This document shows positions 34,627 to 46,900 of a stretch of DNA of 64,000 bases, in pieces. The translations under genes were made by a program, and so were the position numbers. Each line of letters starts with the position of its first letter. The first letter of the stretch is position 1. Where the stretch lies: assembly GCA_022419385.1 (NCBI GenBank), contig JAJUBI010000002.1:1302001-1366000 (forward strand). Direction: 5' to 3'. This stretch comes from Paraconiothyrium sp. Pb-2020 (Eukaryota > Ascomycota > Dothideomycetes > Pleosporales > Didymosphaeriaceae). Below the pieces are notes generated by a model. That model had not been told where the DNA came from. It saw only the letters and a program-made list of their open reading frames with translations, and made no database searches.

Positions 34627-35687
34627 GGTGACAGTGACTCAAGGCCTACCGGTGCACGATGCGGGAATGCAATCTTATAATCTCATGATCCTCTCGCTGT
34701 ACGTTCACCCCTCCGTATGTTTACAGCCAAGCATCATGATTCAAAGGTAAGGTCGCATGCTACCGAGCTTTCATATGCCAAGTGACTTCGCCGAAAACCA
34801 AAACCTTATTGAGTCTGCCATCGAGAGCTATCCAGATTGAGTAGTGTGGAGTTGAAGTGCCTCGGTCCAAGAGTGGTACCTGAAAATTCCCGACCACACA
34901 AGAAATGCGGGGTTCGGATCCGACAGCCCTGCTGTTTCAATCAGGACAGGGTGAAAATGTATTGGCTCTAGCCTAGTTCAGGATTCGCTGGGGAAGCCGA
35001 TTAAGCCGGCGAATAAAAACGTTGGTATTGATTCTGAAGGTGCGACGATCTGCTGGCTACCCTGACTCGGCTAATGCTCAGGGAAGAACCCGTAGGATTC
35101 ATGGGTAGTCGCCATAGAATGGTAGACCCAGGAGCAAATCTGCGAGTCAGTCCTGTCATGTGCTAAGCACGAAGTTCGCAGCGGTCGATGGTGAAGGGAG
35201 TTGCCATGCTGTTGCCCATGAGATAGGCAGTTGACCTACCAATGGTACAAGAACCGTGCCCCATTGAAGCCAGTGGAAGCTCAAAAATCGAGACCGTTCT
35301 TGGCAAGCCTTGTAGCTTGCTGAATATTCGTGAAGAGACCAAAGAGGAAAGATATATAGAGCAAAATAAGGGAGGTAGATATATGTATCACAGGACGTCG
35401 AAGCCCTGGGGCACACTCAATCACGTGCTTGGACTTTTGATACATCAGCGAGAGCATGTAACATTCCTAGACCACCACATTGACGATTACAAAGAAAATC
35501 ATCATCTCTGGGCAAATGATATACTTGCACTGCTGTGGTGACGTTGCGCCTTACGTGTCGGTACAAATGTGGTGTGCCTGGTGAACACGAACAAGGCAAC
35601 CACGAACATAACATTCGCACCTAGCTCGACACAATTCAATGGCAATGAGGGAGATTAGCTCGAAGATATCAGGCACCAACGGCTGAC
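34627..35687. other. Intergenic region
   Basis: Lies upstream of both the GMC oxidoreductase (minus) and the ankyrin protein (plus), so it should contain both promoters. Only short ORFs without features are seen. Confidence 0.5.
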
Positions 35688-37285
35688 ATGGGCCTCCTAG
35701 AGCTTCCCATCGAACTCCTCCGCCCTATTGTCCGAGACATGGTCAACTGCAACAACCCAGAAAAATGGAACCCAGGATGCCACAAATGGACGAACAGCGA
35801 CGTGATCACCCTCGCTCGTGTCAACAGTAAGTCTTCCACCACTTTGCTACGACCTCCACTAAGCATATAGCTGTGCTCGAATGGGAAGTCTTTCTGATCC
35901 TCAAGCAGAACAACTTCCTGATCGACAACGAATCGCGCCCATCCTCATCATTCGATCTCCATCCCGAATACGCAGCTTTCATCGCGCGATACGTTCTGCT
36001 TAGACCATACCAGGATGGCGCCAACTGGAACGACCACTTTCCCGCCTTCATCAACGAGGTCGTAGACACCATCCTCAAACTCAGGCCACAGGCCGCCGCC
36101 CTCCGAACGCAAATGATAACGACACTCTGCCACAGATCCTCTCTTCATCTTCTGGTCAGCAAACCCATCGGAGACATTTCAAGAAGAGAGTTCAGAGAGC
36201 ATCTCCTCGTTGCCGCAACGCATCTCAAGCAGCTCTCCGTGCTGGCCGAACTGCTCTGCTTGCAAACCGACCTCTCGCAAACCCACAGCGACTACTTCGG
36301 CACTCCAGTCCAGGCTGCCATTACCACCAACGATGCAAACCTCGTGCGCCGCTTCCTGCTGCACGGAGCGAAGTTCGAGTATCCAGGATGGCTGAAGGAT
36401 GTCGTGCAGGCGCCGGACGCGTCGCGCCTGCTCAGCGTGTTCGCGACGCAGCAGGAAGGGCAGTCTGTCCTGCGGACGTCCATCAGAGATGTCACAGACG
36501 CTATCGGCGTTGCTATAGAGCTCGGGAAGGAACATGTAGCCATCCACCTTTTGGAAACCCAACGCGAGGCTTTTGGTCACGGCTGCCTGGCATACTACCT
36601 GCGCAAGCCACTTTTCTCGGCCTGCGAACGCGGTATGGAGAAGTTGGTGCCTCGACTTATAGAAGCCGCAGCGTACATTAAGAGAGATCGCTGGGCAGGT
36701 CTGCCCCTTCGCAAGCTCGTAACCGCAACATGCACCGCAGGCCAACCTTCCACCCTCGGCATCCTCCTCGAGAAGACCAAGGAGCTGAAGAACGCGGTTC
36801 CCGTAGATGAGTTCTTGCAACCTTGCGCAAGAAAAGGTACCATGGACACGCTGCGTGCCCTCCTCGACGCCGGGGCCAAACTCTCCGCCGTCTCAGCAAT
36901 GCAGCTCCTCGCATCGATTGCACCCTGGCCGCCCATGGACGAAGCAAAGTGCGACGTGCTGCAGCGGACATGTTACCTACTGCAGCGCAAAGCGGTTGAC
37001 CGCAAAGAATTGTTGACAGTGGAAGAGCAGACCGGTTTTGGGGTCGCACACTGCATGATGGTCGCTGCCCAGCGAGGCAACTTCGCATTGTTGGAAGCGC
37101 TTGCGCGGTTCGGGGTTCCACTAGATGATCAGGAGTTCTACGCGAAGGCAGGTTGCGCGGTGCCGATTGTTGCTGCGGAGGCCTATGGACGTGAGGATAC
37201 GGCGAAAAGCATAAAGCTGCTGGTCGTCAGGCTAGGACTAGAGGAACGCGCAGGGCTTTGGGATCAAAAGAAACGGTCTACTTGA
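35688..37285 (+). CDS. Ankyrin-repeat-like protein with F-box-like N-terminus
   Basis: Exons 35688-35826 and 35871-37285 give 517 aa; the 44-bp intron restores ARVNTVLEWEVF. The N-terminus MGLLELPIELLRPIVRDMV resembles a short F-box or F-box-like helix. The rest contains degenerate helix-turn-helix units of ankyrin type, for example TPVQAAITTNDANLVRRFLL followed by HGAKFE, GTMDTLRALLDAGAKLSA, and AAQRGNFALLEALARFGVPL. Fungi carry large families of such proteins with protein-interaction roles and few known functions. Function unknown. It is convergent with the bestrophin gene, 263 bp apart. Confidence 0.75.
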
Positions 37286-37548
37286 ATGCAATCAGAGTGA
37301 TGTATGAAGAACTTGAACTTTTGATATGATGACGGGATACTATGTGCAATACGAGTATACTACTTTGTAAACGAGGAACGCCGTCCCGGCCGCTGAATGG
37401 AACAGATGATGGAAATCGACAGTAAGGAAAAAGAATCCCGCGCTATGCAATGTAAAATAGCAACGCCTCTCGAGGCAACGATATCGCTCAATCTAGGTAA
37501 TGTCGTGACGACGTTCGCGGGGTATAATGCTTCGAACACGCAAATGGC

Positions 37549-39150
37549 TTAATGTTGTGCCTCTTGTTGCTGCTGCTGTTGCTGACTCGGCTGTAGCTGG
37601 CCATTATGCTTCTCATTCTCGTCCTCCTGATTTCGGCCAGCAGCAAAGCTGCTGCGGATGCGCATGTCGGACTTGGTCTTAGTCATGAGCGCATCGCGGA
37701 TGTCCTGCTTGCTGCGACCCATCCAGCTGTCGAAGTTCTTCTCGCTGAGCGGGTTGAGCGGCTTGTTGAAAGGACTGCGGAAGAAATCTGCGACCTGCGG
37801 GCGCGGGTTGCTCATGATGTAGTCGATGTCAGCCTCGAGTTCCTCGCAGAAGGAGTCAAGCGGGAGATCGTTGACGTCCTCTCCGAAGGGGTTCTCAATT
37901 TCACGTCCGATAGCGGCGATACCGAGGATGATATATGCGGCGAAGATGCTACCGGGGATGGTCACCCAGCGAAGGTCGTCCCACATCTGGAAAGGAAGCA
38001 TCATGACGTAGACCCAGGTGATCTGGGAGATGGCGATAGAGTAGGCGATCGGGAGCGGGGTATTTAGGACACGGTCGACACCGACGAGAACGTCGTTGAA
38101 TGCTACGATAGAAGTGACTGTTGCTAATTAGTACTGGCTTTCAGATTGTGATGCGGACAAACATACTCAGCTGGTTGTGGTAGAGACCGTTCTTCAGCGT
38201 CTCGTTCTGGTTGACGTATTCGACGTAGGAGGACATGTGACTGAGAATCTCGAGAGGCAGGTTTCCAAGCGGCTTCTTTGAGCGCTTGATCCTCTTGCGA
38301 GGATTGGATTCGGCGAAAGTGACACCCAGGGACTCTCCTGCAGCCTTCAGCTTGCCCGACTTCTTAGGCTTAGGGATTTCGGCTTCGGCGACTTTAGCGA
38401 AGGTTTCGAGGTACTCGACGCGCGGTCTGAGGTCGGGATAGTCAATGCCGGGCTCGAAGCGGAGCTTGTGCAAGAGGGAGCGAGAGAAAGCCGTGACGAG
38501 GTTAAGAGCGGAACTGTGACTTTGTCAGATTGATTTCTCCAACGGTAGTTACAAGTCACCTACACTTTAGCGAGCAAATCTTCCTTTCCGAGCTCACCCT
38601 CTCGCTCGGCAACGTGTATCCAGACGGTCCTCGAGAAGTTCTGACCAACGAGGAGGAGTTGAGACCAGTACTTGCGGCCTTCGGTGTAACGCTCATAGGC
38701 GGATGAAGTTCGAAAAGAGATGGCAAGACCGACGACGAAACCGAGGACAGTAAGCAGCAAGTTGCTGACTTTGAGCTCGTAAACGAATTCGCAGATACAA
38801 GTGATGAGGGTCGACCAGAGAGTGACGACGGTCAAGGGAAGAATCATCTTGGGGAGCACGGAGCCGTGCATGCGCATGAAGAAAGGCCATTTGGAGTGCT
38901 TGGACATGTCACGTGGACCAACCTGGGATCTGTCAGTCAATGTTGAAACCCAAGGAGCGAATTGACGCACAAAGTAGTCTTCGGCGTCCAACGAGGCGGC
39001 GGTGTGCTGCCTCGAAGGAGGGTGGTAGGTTGTGGTCCTGTGTCTCCACGAGCGCGGCGACATGGGAGCTTCAGCGCTGCCACGAGAGGTGGGAATCTCA
39101 ATTGTTCCGGGCTTCAGCGTTTTGCTGCCATCCGTGGAAGTGGATGCCAT
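37549..39150 (-). CDS. Bestrophin-family (UPF0187) anion channel
   Basis: Membrane protein of the bestrophin family, chloride or other anion channels. Exons 39150-38971, 38922-38564, 38513-38167 and 38117-37549 give 484 aa. The first intron (48 bp, 38923-38970) is in frame and stop-free, so it can be misread as coding; removing it yields DYFVGPRDMSKHSKWPFFMR, the conserved family sequence. Membrane stretches are KMILPLTVVTLWSTLITCIC, NLLLTVLGFVVGLAISFRTS and IAISQITWVYVMMLPFQMW, followed by the pore-region WVTIPGSIFAAYIILGIAAI. SSAYERYTEGRKYW is a family signature. The C-terminus is cytoplasmic with a Gln-rich tail (SQQQQQQQEAQH). Confidence 0.88.
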
Positions 39151-40556
39151 GTTGGCAGTTTTGCTGCTCCAAGAGGCGAAAAACTGTCCAGCAGTCGAGG
39201 TGTGGGTAACAAAGAAGGAAGGTACGCGTGTGGAGGTGGTCGCTCGGCGCGTGGGATGCGGAGCAGAAAAGTGGACGAGAAGGAGGGGACAGCGGATGGC
39301 ACGGCAAAAGAGCGATTGACAAAGAAAGAATGGGGACTCCCTGAAGATATAACAACGAGGATTTTCTCAATGGGAAAAAGAGTGGCCCCCTGCTGCAGGT
39401 ATTCCTTGGTGCGACCCCGTGGTGTCAGACGTGCACAATGTCCCCAGGCGGCCCCTGCGTCGCCGCGTCGCTGAGGTGAACGAGGCCCAATGGCGGGCGG
39501 CATGGGAGCCGTGAAAGGCAAGGGGCTGTGACGCGGAGACATGTTTCATCAAACAAATCCGGCCGGCCAAGCCCTGCGGCAAGCACGAGAGCGACCCGTA
39601 AGCCTCGCTGCAAGACGCGCTTTATTTAGCCCCCGACGAGGGCCGCCCATTGCCTCGTTCGGTGCAAGAGCGCGCTCCGTTGGAGCTGCCACGAAGACTC
39701 TGCACGAAGACTCTGCTGCTGCGTGTTGGAAGCGTCCACAGGCCGCGCAAGAAGGTGGCAGAGGCAGACGCTGCAGTGGACCCGCCAGACGATCGCGCGG
39801 TCTGGACAACATTCGAAGTGTGGACATCAGAATGGAGAGTCGCAGAATGCCTTGTGCGCGTCGGCCCGCCGCGGCAGCGTAGCGACACCCCTGAGCGCCG
39901 CGGCGAATGGCGCCTGCCAACGTCCTTCATCAAATCTGATCGGACATTTCGCCATCGCATCGAGACATGTTCGAGCCTGCGCCCATCAGCTTCCAGAACT
40001 CAGCAGCCTATCGCTCACGGCTTTCTACAATGCGTGTCGTCGACAGACTTGTGCGAGGGCAGTGGACGCCTGCAGCATCGGCGTGGGCCAGCCGACCGAT
40101 TCGGGGACCAGAGTGCTGACACGACCGCCTTCGCTAGCCGACTCCGTGAGCTCGGGACACCGTCTTTTTCCCGTTTGGTGCTGTGGGCTTGCCTGGCGAA
40201 GAACAGCTGCGTTCTGGTCGCTCACTGCATGGCGCCGGGGAAGAGATCCAGAGGCTGTGCGGGATACATGACGAAGATAGTTGCGCATACGCTGCCACTT
40301 ACGAGAGCGAGAACTCGTTGCTTCATAGCCTTTACCAGAGCCATGGCCTTCTCGTGCGTCGGGGTGACTTTCCACATGGCACCGTCGTGAGTCCCACAAA
40401 ACCGTCCCCAACGGCTACCACATAGATGCCACGACCAACGGCTCGGTGCGACCAGCAGGACCCTGGTTTCTCTGCCATGTCTAAAATCTTTGGTTGTCTA
40501 ACTACTGGTGCGACATCTACTTTCTTGCCACAATCGTCTACAGCTTACCCTACGCT
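39151..40556. other. Intergenic region upstream of bestrophin gene
   Basis: GC-rich, with long chance ORFs on both strands (up to 246 codons at 39650-40390, beginning at a TTG). None has a domain, a signal or a credible start. It should hold the bestrophin promoter and 5' UTR. Confidence 0.5.
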
Positions 40557-41561
40557 TCACCACCCCACTCTCTCCGCAATCCTCCTCCTCTCCTTCTGCC
40601 CTCTCTCCAGCGCACCTCTCAGCTCCCTCACCCTGAACGTCTCGCCGCCGATACAAACCCTAACCCACCCAATCTTCTCCAGCAGACCACCATAAAAGAT
40701 CCCCTTGAATTCGTCTCCTGCCCAGATCTTCCCCCACACATTAACCAGCTCCTTGGCCACCGTCCTTGGATGCACAGTCCCCTCTCTGACGCCATCAAGA
40801 GGAAAATCTTCATCTAGCAGCTTCGGAGGCGCCACACCAGTAGGGGAATACAATGATGCCGTTGGCGGTGGAGGCATGACGTTCAGCACCAGTTCGTCTA
40901 CACTGAGCACACGAGAGGCAGGCTGGTCTCGCTCCGCAGCGAGATACGGGCCCCTATCGAAGAGGCGCTTGAGCGCTGCGCAGATAGCCCACCCGGTGCG
41001 CTCTGCGGGACTGCTGTTCCGGCGCCACTTGTGCATCCGGTCGCCCATGATGCGCACGTCGATCCAGAGACGCGGCATTCGCGTCGTTGAGATTGGCTTC
41101 ACCGGTCCATTGGGTGAAGACATGAACAATCGTCCTAGCCAAGTTGGCAGCATACCTCTTGCGCCCTTCGACTGCCGTGTCCACGAAGTGGAGACGAGCG
41201 GGATCCTCAACCAGGTGAAGTAGTGGAAGCTTTCGTCTTCGGCAATACAGTCCAGCTTGACATTCACCAACGCCTTCCTGTTCAGCCACGCCAACGTCTC
41301 CGTCATCTCAGCGTTGACCTGGCGATTGCAGCACAGAAAGGATGCGTTTGTAGGAGGGATCGCTTCGAGCGCGTATGCGCACCCAAACTCGCCACGCAGC
41401 GAGCTCTGCGGCTCGTAGATCTTCTTGAAGCGCGCGTGCATACTTGGATCGTAGGTCATGAACTTCTCGCCGGAGAGCGAGGGCCGGGTGCGCTCCGCGA
41501 GGAGAAGCCACGTGTAGATCATGTCGCGGAGTTCGCGGGGGAGATCCCAGAATTGCGCCAT
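40557..41561 (-). CDS. DUF7730-like hypothetical protein
   Basis: 334 aa, single exon, from the ATG at 41561. The frame is open a few codons upstream but only to a TTG. The N-terminus MAQFWDLPRELRDMIYTWLL is the typical LPxELRxxIY opening of the large fungal F-box/DUF7730-type family, followed by NASFLCCNRQVNAEMTETL, another common element. No catalytic motif is seen. These proteins are numerous in filamentous ascomycetes and mostly uncharacterised. Confidence 0.7.
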   Translation of the reverse strand: MAQFWDLPRELRDMIYTWLLLAERTRPSLSGEKFMTYDPSMHARFKKIYEPQSSLRGEFGCAYALEAIPPTNASFLCCNRQVNAEMTETLAWLNRKALVNVKLDCIAEDESFHYFTWLRIPLVSTSWTRQSKGARGMLPTWLGRLFMSSPNGPVKPISTTRMPRLWIDVRIMGDRMHKWRRNSSPAERTGWAICAALKRLFDRGPYLAAERDQPASRVLSVDELVLNVMPPPPTASLYSPTGVAPPKLLDEDFPLDGVREGTVHPRTVAKELVNVWGKIWAGDEFKGIFYGGLLEKIGWVRVCIGGETFRVRELRGALERGQKERRRIAERVGW

Positions 41562-42606
41562 CTTGATCTTCAATTCTTGTAAGGATGTGTGGTCGTTATA
41601 AACAGTCGAGTCTCGGTATAGTAGGTCCCGACTAGGAAAGGCGTCACGCCTCTCTCGGTCTCATCCAGTGTACACCCACGTGCCCTGCTTCTGCTCTGAC
41701 CATGTACCTGTGCCTCAATGCAAATCCGCGATCTGGAACTCGGACTCCCCACAGACACTCTTTCTGCCTCAGACTCTGCACTTTTGAACTGGTCGTCAAC
41801 AGTCGTAAGCGTTTCAGCTGCAAGCGTTGTCGGAGGCGAGTTTCGCCTGAACCCCAGCCAGCCCTAACCTCGGTTCTTAAACCCGTCCAAGTCACGTTGC
41901 TACAGACAAAACAAGTACGAGGACGCTGCAAAAGATGAGCAAAAGTCAACGAAAGCAGAGATGGTCTGGGAGGAGTCGATCTGGTAAAAGAGGATCTGGA
42001 TGTGCGAGCATCGGACGGGCTTTGTCACGCGACGAGGCGGGACCGCCGGGACCTGCGCGTGCGCCTGGCGTCATTGCACCGAAAAGATGACAGCGCGTCC
42101 GCTTACTGCTCCTTGTTCACTGCTTCTGCGTTGTTTGCCTTGCTATGGGCGGTGAATGTGTTGTACAGAGATAATAGATCTACGAGGAACACATGCATTG
42201 TTTGTTGGTTTGATGGTACTTGTGCTTTTTCCCGAGCATGCCCGGATGCGCGCGTACTCGAGGCTGCGCCGATACAAGGCCGAGAGGCTCGTTTATAGAG
42301 ATTGTAGTGGAGATGGTAAGGTGTAGGGATGAGGATCATGTAGAGTGATCGTTGCTTATTTCACTGGGCTGAGGATTACAAGGTATGTAGATGCAGTGAG
42401 ATCAGTATTGAGCAGGTGCTAAGAGACCGTGCGCGCAGCTACACGCGGGTATCGAACTTGAAGCTGCAGCAGCGCTTTATTGGATAAAGTCAATCTTATT
42501 GTGGAACAGGGATCCAGTACATCGGACTGACTAACGTATACGTAGGTTTCTGTACGTCCCTCCAATGCTCCATTCCTGTATTTCATTCGATGATGCGTCG
42601 TGCCAT
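41562..42606. other. Intergenic region
   Basis: Contains the promoter of the DUF7730-like gene and the 3' side of the acetate-transporter gene. No recognisable gene or repeat. Short ORFs of fewer than 105 codons only. Confidence 0.5.
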
Positions 42607-43942
42607 CTACACACTCTCTTTTGACTTCCTCTCTGTAGCACCCTTGATAAACCCTGAAAGGTCACCGACTGTGTCCACGTTAGCTTGCAACCCTGTCCTC
42701 TACCAGACCCACATTCACTTACCTGGAACCTCAAACGGGAAGTCCAAGCTAGCCAGCATGATAGCAATGAAGATCCACCATCCGAACAGAGTGGTGACGA
42801 AAGCAAACGCCCCGCCTGCAATTTGCAATCTCCCAGACAGAGCGACATTCCCATTATTCGCTTCCCAGAACGATCCAGCAAGCATGCAGAAGGCCAAGAC
42901 GAGTGTGAAGAAGATCATGAAAAAGCACATGTTCGTTCGGAGGGAGCAGATTAGATAGACGAAGCAGAGCATAGCCATCGCGAGAAAGAAAAATGCTAGT
43001 AGAATAGATCAGTATAGGTATGTACGTAAGTGGGAGGAGACCTGGTGGCTTACCGTAGCTGGAGCGGAAGCCAACAGTTGCAAGCCCGTCTGCAGGGTTG
43101 TCGGTAGTCGAATACGCGCCATACGCATTGTAGAAGGGCTGGAGAGTAGCTGCCCAGCCGAGCCAAAAGGCGCCGAAGGAACCAAACACGACGAAAGGGA
43201 ACGTGTTGCCGATGAGGAACTGCAGACGTCAGTGTAAGATGACACGGCGTGATAATACGGTGGTAGTACCTCGCCGAGAGATCCAAGTATCATCAGAAGG
43301 CCGCCAAAGAAATAGTATGTGCCTGTTCCGGCGGCGCCTGCAAAAGCGTACAATCAGTATGGCTTTCTTCCTTCTCAAAACTTTCATGTTGACTCACCGT
43401 TACCACCCGCGCCTCTCCAGCCCATCAGATCCATGCTCAGCGGCGTGAGCGAGAGCAAAAAGCCGAGAAGAGCCCTGGGATGTTAGCTAGGATATAGATG
43501 AGGACAGCGGGCTGGGCTTACAGAGGCGTTGGGTTACCGACAGTCCTCCGCAGATCACCATGGACGCGGGTCTGAGGGGAGAGATAAAGCTTCTCGAAGA
43601 GTTCAGGCGTTATCGATATACTGCCGGCGGTCTGTATCTTTCTGAGTGCAGTCTCGGAGTCATGGCTGGCATCCAGATGTTGATGATACCCATTGCTGTA
43701 CGGGCCTGCCTGGCTATTAATATAGAAGGGGAAAGGTGGCTAGGTGTTGCGATACCGTTGCTGAAGTCCTTCTCCAATGGAGCGCTCAAGTCTGGCGTGG
43801 GTGCAGTAAGATTCTCGTTATTGTGCGTCCGATCCATCAAATCCCCGTGGTTCCCACCAACACCGCCTCGATTGATCTCGGGGCCGGCAAGGTTCTCGTT
43901 GTTGAGCGTCCTCTCGCGTAGGCTCTCATGTTGATGGGCCAT
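42607..43942 (-). CDS. Gpr1/Fun34/AceTr-family acetate/succinate transporter
   Basis: Six-helix plasma-membrane transporter for acetate and similar monocarboxylates. Seven exons (43942-43756, 43705-43522, 43474-43398, 43337-43270, 43219-43054, 42995-42723, 42653-42607) give 333 aa with every phase closing; introns are 47-69 bp. Residues 62-110 read PYSNGYHQHLDASHDSETAL, then LRKIQTAG, TPELFEKLYLSP and RRTVGNPTPL, the family signature before TM1. Membrane segments follow, including YYFFGGLLMILGSLGEFLIG and FPFVVFGSFGAFWLGWAATL, to a C-terminus GATERKSKESV. The cytoplasmic N-terminus contains two copies of a short peptide (RTLNNENLAGPE and RTHNNENLTAPT). Exon 1 and its 50-bp intron are my reconstruction; the rest is firm. 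Confidence 0.88.
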
Positions 43943-46900
43943 GTTGAGATGACAGCAAACACGTTCAAGATCGGTAGAAGGCGTGATACAAGGGGGAGCC
44001 AAAGGGAGATAATATATCAACAAACACCGAAACGACTTATACAAAAGCTGGAGTGAAATCCGACTGCCAATGGTGAAGTCGAACAGAGTCCGGTCTGCTG
44101 CATATTCAAATACTCAATGGCAGCGCCGCAACGGCACTGTGCGGACCCGTCCAAGGGTTCAAGGATTGGTTGCAACGTGCATATTGTTCCCTTCTGGCGG
44201 CGATCAGCCCAGATTTCTCTCGTCCTGGAGCAGCGGCGAGGCTAGGCGGAGGGGCTGACCTGTGATCTAGTATACTCCGGGCGCTATCTTGACTGTGAGT
44301 GGCTACGCGTCTTCGGCAAAGATGGCATGGTCATGGTCCGACATGGCGTTAGCGTTTTGATGCTCACCTCCTTTTGACCTTTCGAGTCGATACCTATGGT
44401 GCAGGTCGAGGCCGGAGGGTGTTACTTATACCCAGGATTACCAGATTACTTATTGCAACTGGTGATTAGTATTGAGCAGTTGACAGACGGAGTGTACAGA
44501 GACTCCGCCCAAAGGCTTGTGCATATCGTTTGAAGACTGCCATGCATCTTCGATGACTGGATGACCCGGATCACAACAAGCTAAACCTCGATCGGTGACG
44601 CGGGCGTTAGAGCCGGCGGTGCGGAGATGTGTGAGTGGAGTCGCGAGCACGCGGAGAACCTTGGAAGTCTGGGGATAGCACGGACAATGGCCAGATCCGT
44701 TGGCTGCAGGAAGAATGTAGACTAGGACCCTCCTACCCTTGGTCGATCTGGCGAGGTTTGCGGGGAAGATGATGTGGCTATAACCAGCTAAACTGGAAGC
44801 TGTGCAAGCGTTTCTCCGCACGTTGTTGCTAAACTCTGAACAAAGCAGAATCTATGTGCCTGAGAATTATGGATGGTTTGAAGCATTCACGCTCTTTGTT
44901 ACCATCGGCAACAACCTCTTCTGCAAATTCCACATCCGGTACAGCGCCAAACCTTCTCTGCGATAAAGCTCGCTTTGCGGCGCTGCGTCGGCGGGCGGAC
45001 TCGGGCAAGCGGTGATTCCGAGAGCTTGGGTGGTGTGATGGTGAGCTGGCGAGTCGTTGCGTTGCGGTCATCCGAAGGTGCGCCTTCCGCGGGGGCCTAA
45101 GCTAGCGTAACCGACCTAATTGGGCGACTATGATTTTGCAGAGCTGCGCTTCAACTGTCTGCTGAAGCAGTGTCGATCACGGACGGGCTTTGTGACTTCC
45201 CTCTATATGGCGGACATAGAAGAGATCATATCGCCGCCGTAGGGTGAAGGAAATGATCAATTCATCAGTCCCAAGAGATTCAATCATTAAGGTCACCCAG
45301 AACACGATGCGCTTGGTATGAAGACCTTGGAGCTACCTATGGTTCCTTTCGATATCTCTGAACAAATTCTGCGTGCAAATATGGAGGAAATATGCTCAAC
45401 ATGAGCCCCTAAAGGTGTACGGGGACGAAGAGGGGATGACCAGGTGATCATCAACTCTAATTCCAGCGACAAGGACACCATCTGGCGCAAACATGCCGGA
45501 TCCGCTTCGACCTTTTAGGGGATGATCTCGAGCCCTTGTTGGATGTGTGAACGCACGTCATGGATCTGACAGAGCAACTCAGAGTAGGACCGGCCACCAG
45601 GGACCTTTCGCCAGAGGTGCCGCAGGCAGACCCTGCTCCGCTTTATCAAGCCAGTAGCACAACTTCTAGGGCGGTAGGACTCACCGACGCCAAAGCTCCC
45701 ACCTGAATCATACTGCTAATGTATATTGACAATGTCGAGTTCTTGTACGATATGGCACAGCAGGGTCTTCTATCGCTGCTGACATAGAGTTTGGTCTCGC
45801 TAATATCACCAGAGGACCTTCGGCTAAGCGGAAGGCCGAAGCATTGTAATCAAGGAAAGGGCGTTGGGTTCACGGATAGGCTTGCAGTGACCTTTAGCAG
45901 AAGTAGAAGCGGAAACCTTTCCTTGGTCGACACGTGCTTAAGCTAACGGATTGGATATAGCCACGAAAGTATCTGGTCAGACGTGAGCGGCTTGAGTCAG
46001 CATATATGTGCAACAGTAAATGTGCAAAGATATACCTTGCAAGTTGAGTCTAATAGGATGCACCTTATACAAAGAGGCGGTATTGATTCTTGAGAAGAAG
46101 GGTAGATTTTCCCCTCGTCCAGCGCTCGTATGCCATCTAGCTCAGCTCTTCTACAAGGTCACTATCAGCCGTAGTTCGCAGTCACCCAGGAAGAGGAACG
46201 AGCATAAATCTGTTCTGTTATCCTTCCTCTCATAGTCCTCATTATGTTACACTACAACACCGGCACTCGCCCAATCTGCACCATTCCTCAACAACCAATT
46301 TACGTCGCAATGCCCGATTCGCGAGGATGACTCCCTGTCCCAAACTGTTTTATCCAATTTCCACTGGTACTCAAGACACGCACCCCACGGAGGTCCTTAA
46401 ACTTCCCTTGTCCCGGCGCCACGGGCACACCCGCCATCAGCGCGCATCAACCCACTTTAACAACCCGTAGACCCGTCACTCGGCCCACAGGCCACATCGT
46501 TGCACAGTCCCTGTCTCCAACCGAGAACCAGGTCTGCTCAATCCGTTCCACAAAGAATGACAACAAGTCTCGTCTGCCCGGTGCTTTTTGAAAATCGCTG
46601 CATTGCCTGCAAACAGTTCACAGAAGTTATTAGCAGGTCCACCTATACATGTTACGGACTAAACTCTGCATGAGTCACCGCAACATGGTACCCTAGTGTA
46701 TGCTTTACTGTAGGTAGGCGGCGTGGAAACATCTGCGAGCAAGGGGCAAGTTGGTCACGTTTGCCGCCGTCTAGGTACCTAGGTAGGTCTCCCAAAAAGC
46801 TACGTCCCAACCACGACAGACTAGAGGGCAGGACCCACAGCTCATCTTGCGTACATTGAAGACTATGTTCACGGGTAGTCGAAATTGTAGGCCATGACCG

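Noticed and set aside
34905..34945. GGTTCGGATCC sequence resembling a tRNA B box
   Set aside because: No A box at the right distance and no cloverleaf can be drawn.
39650..40390. 246-codon plus-strand ORF
   Set aside because: Begins at TTG, GC-rich composition, no domain, overlapping ORFs of similar size on the other strand; looks like chance.
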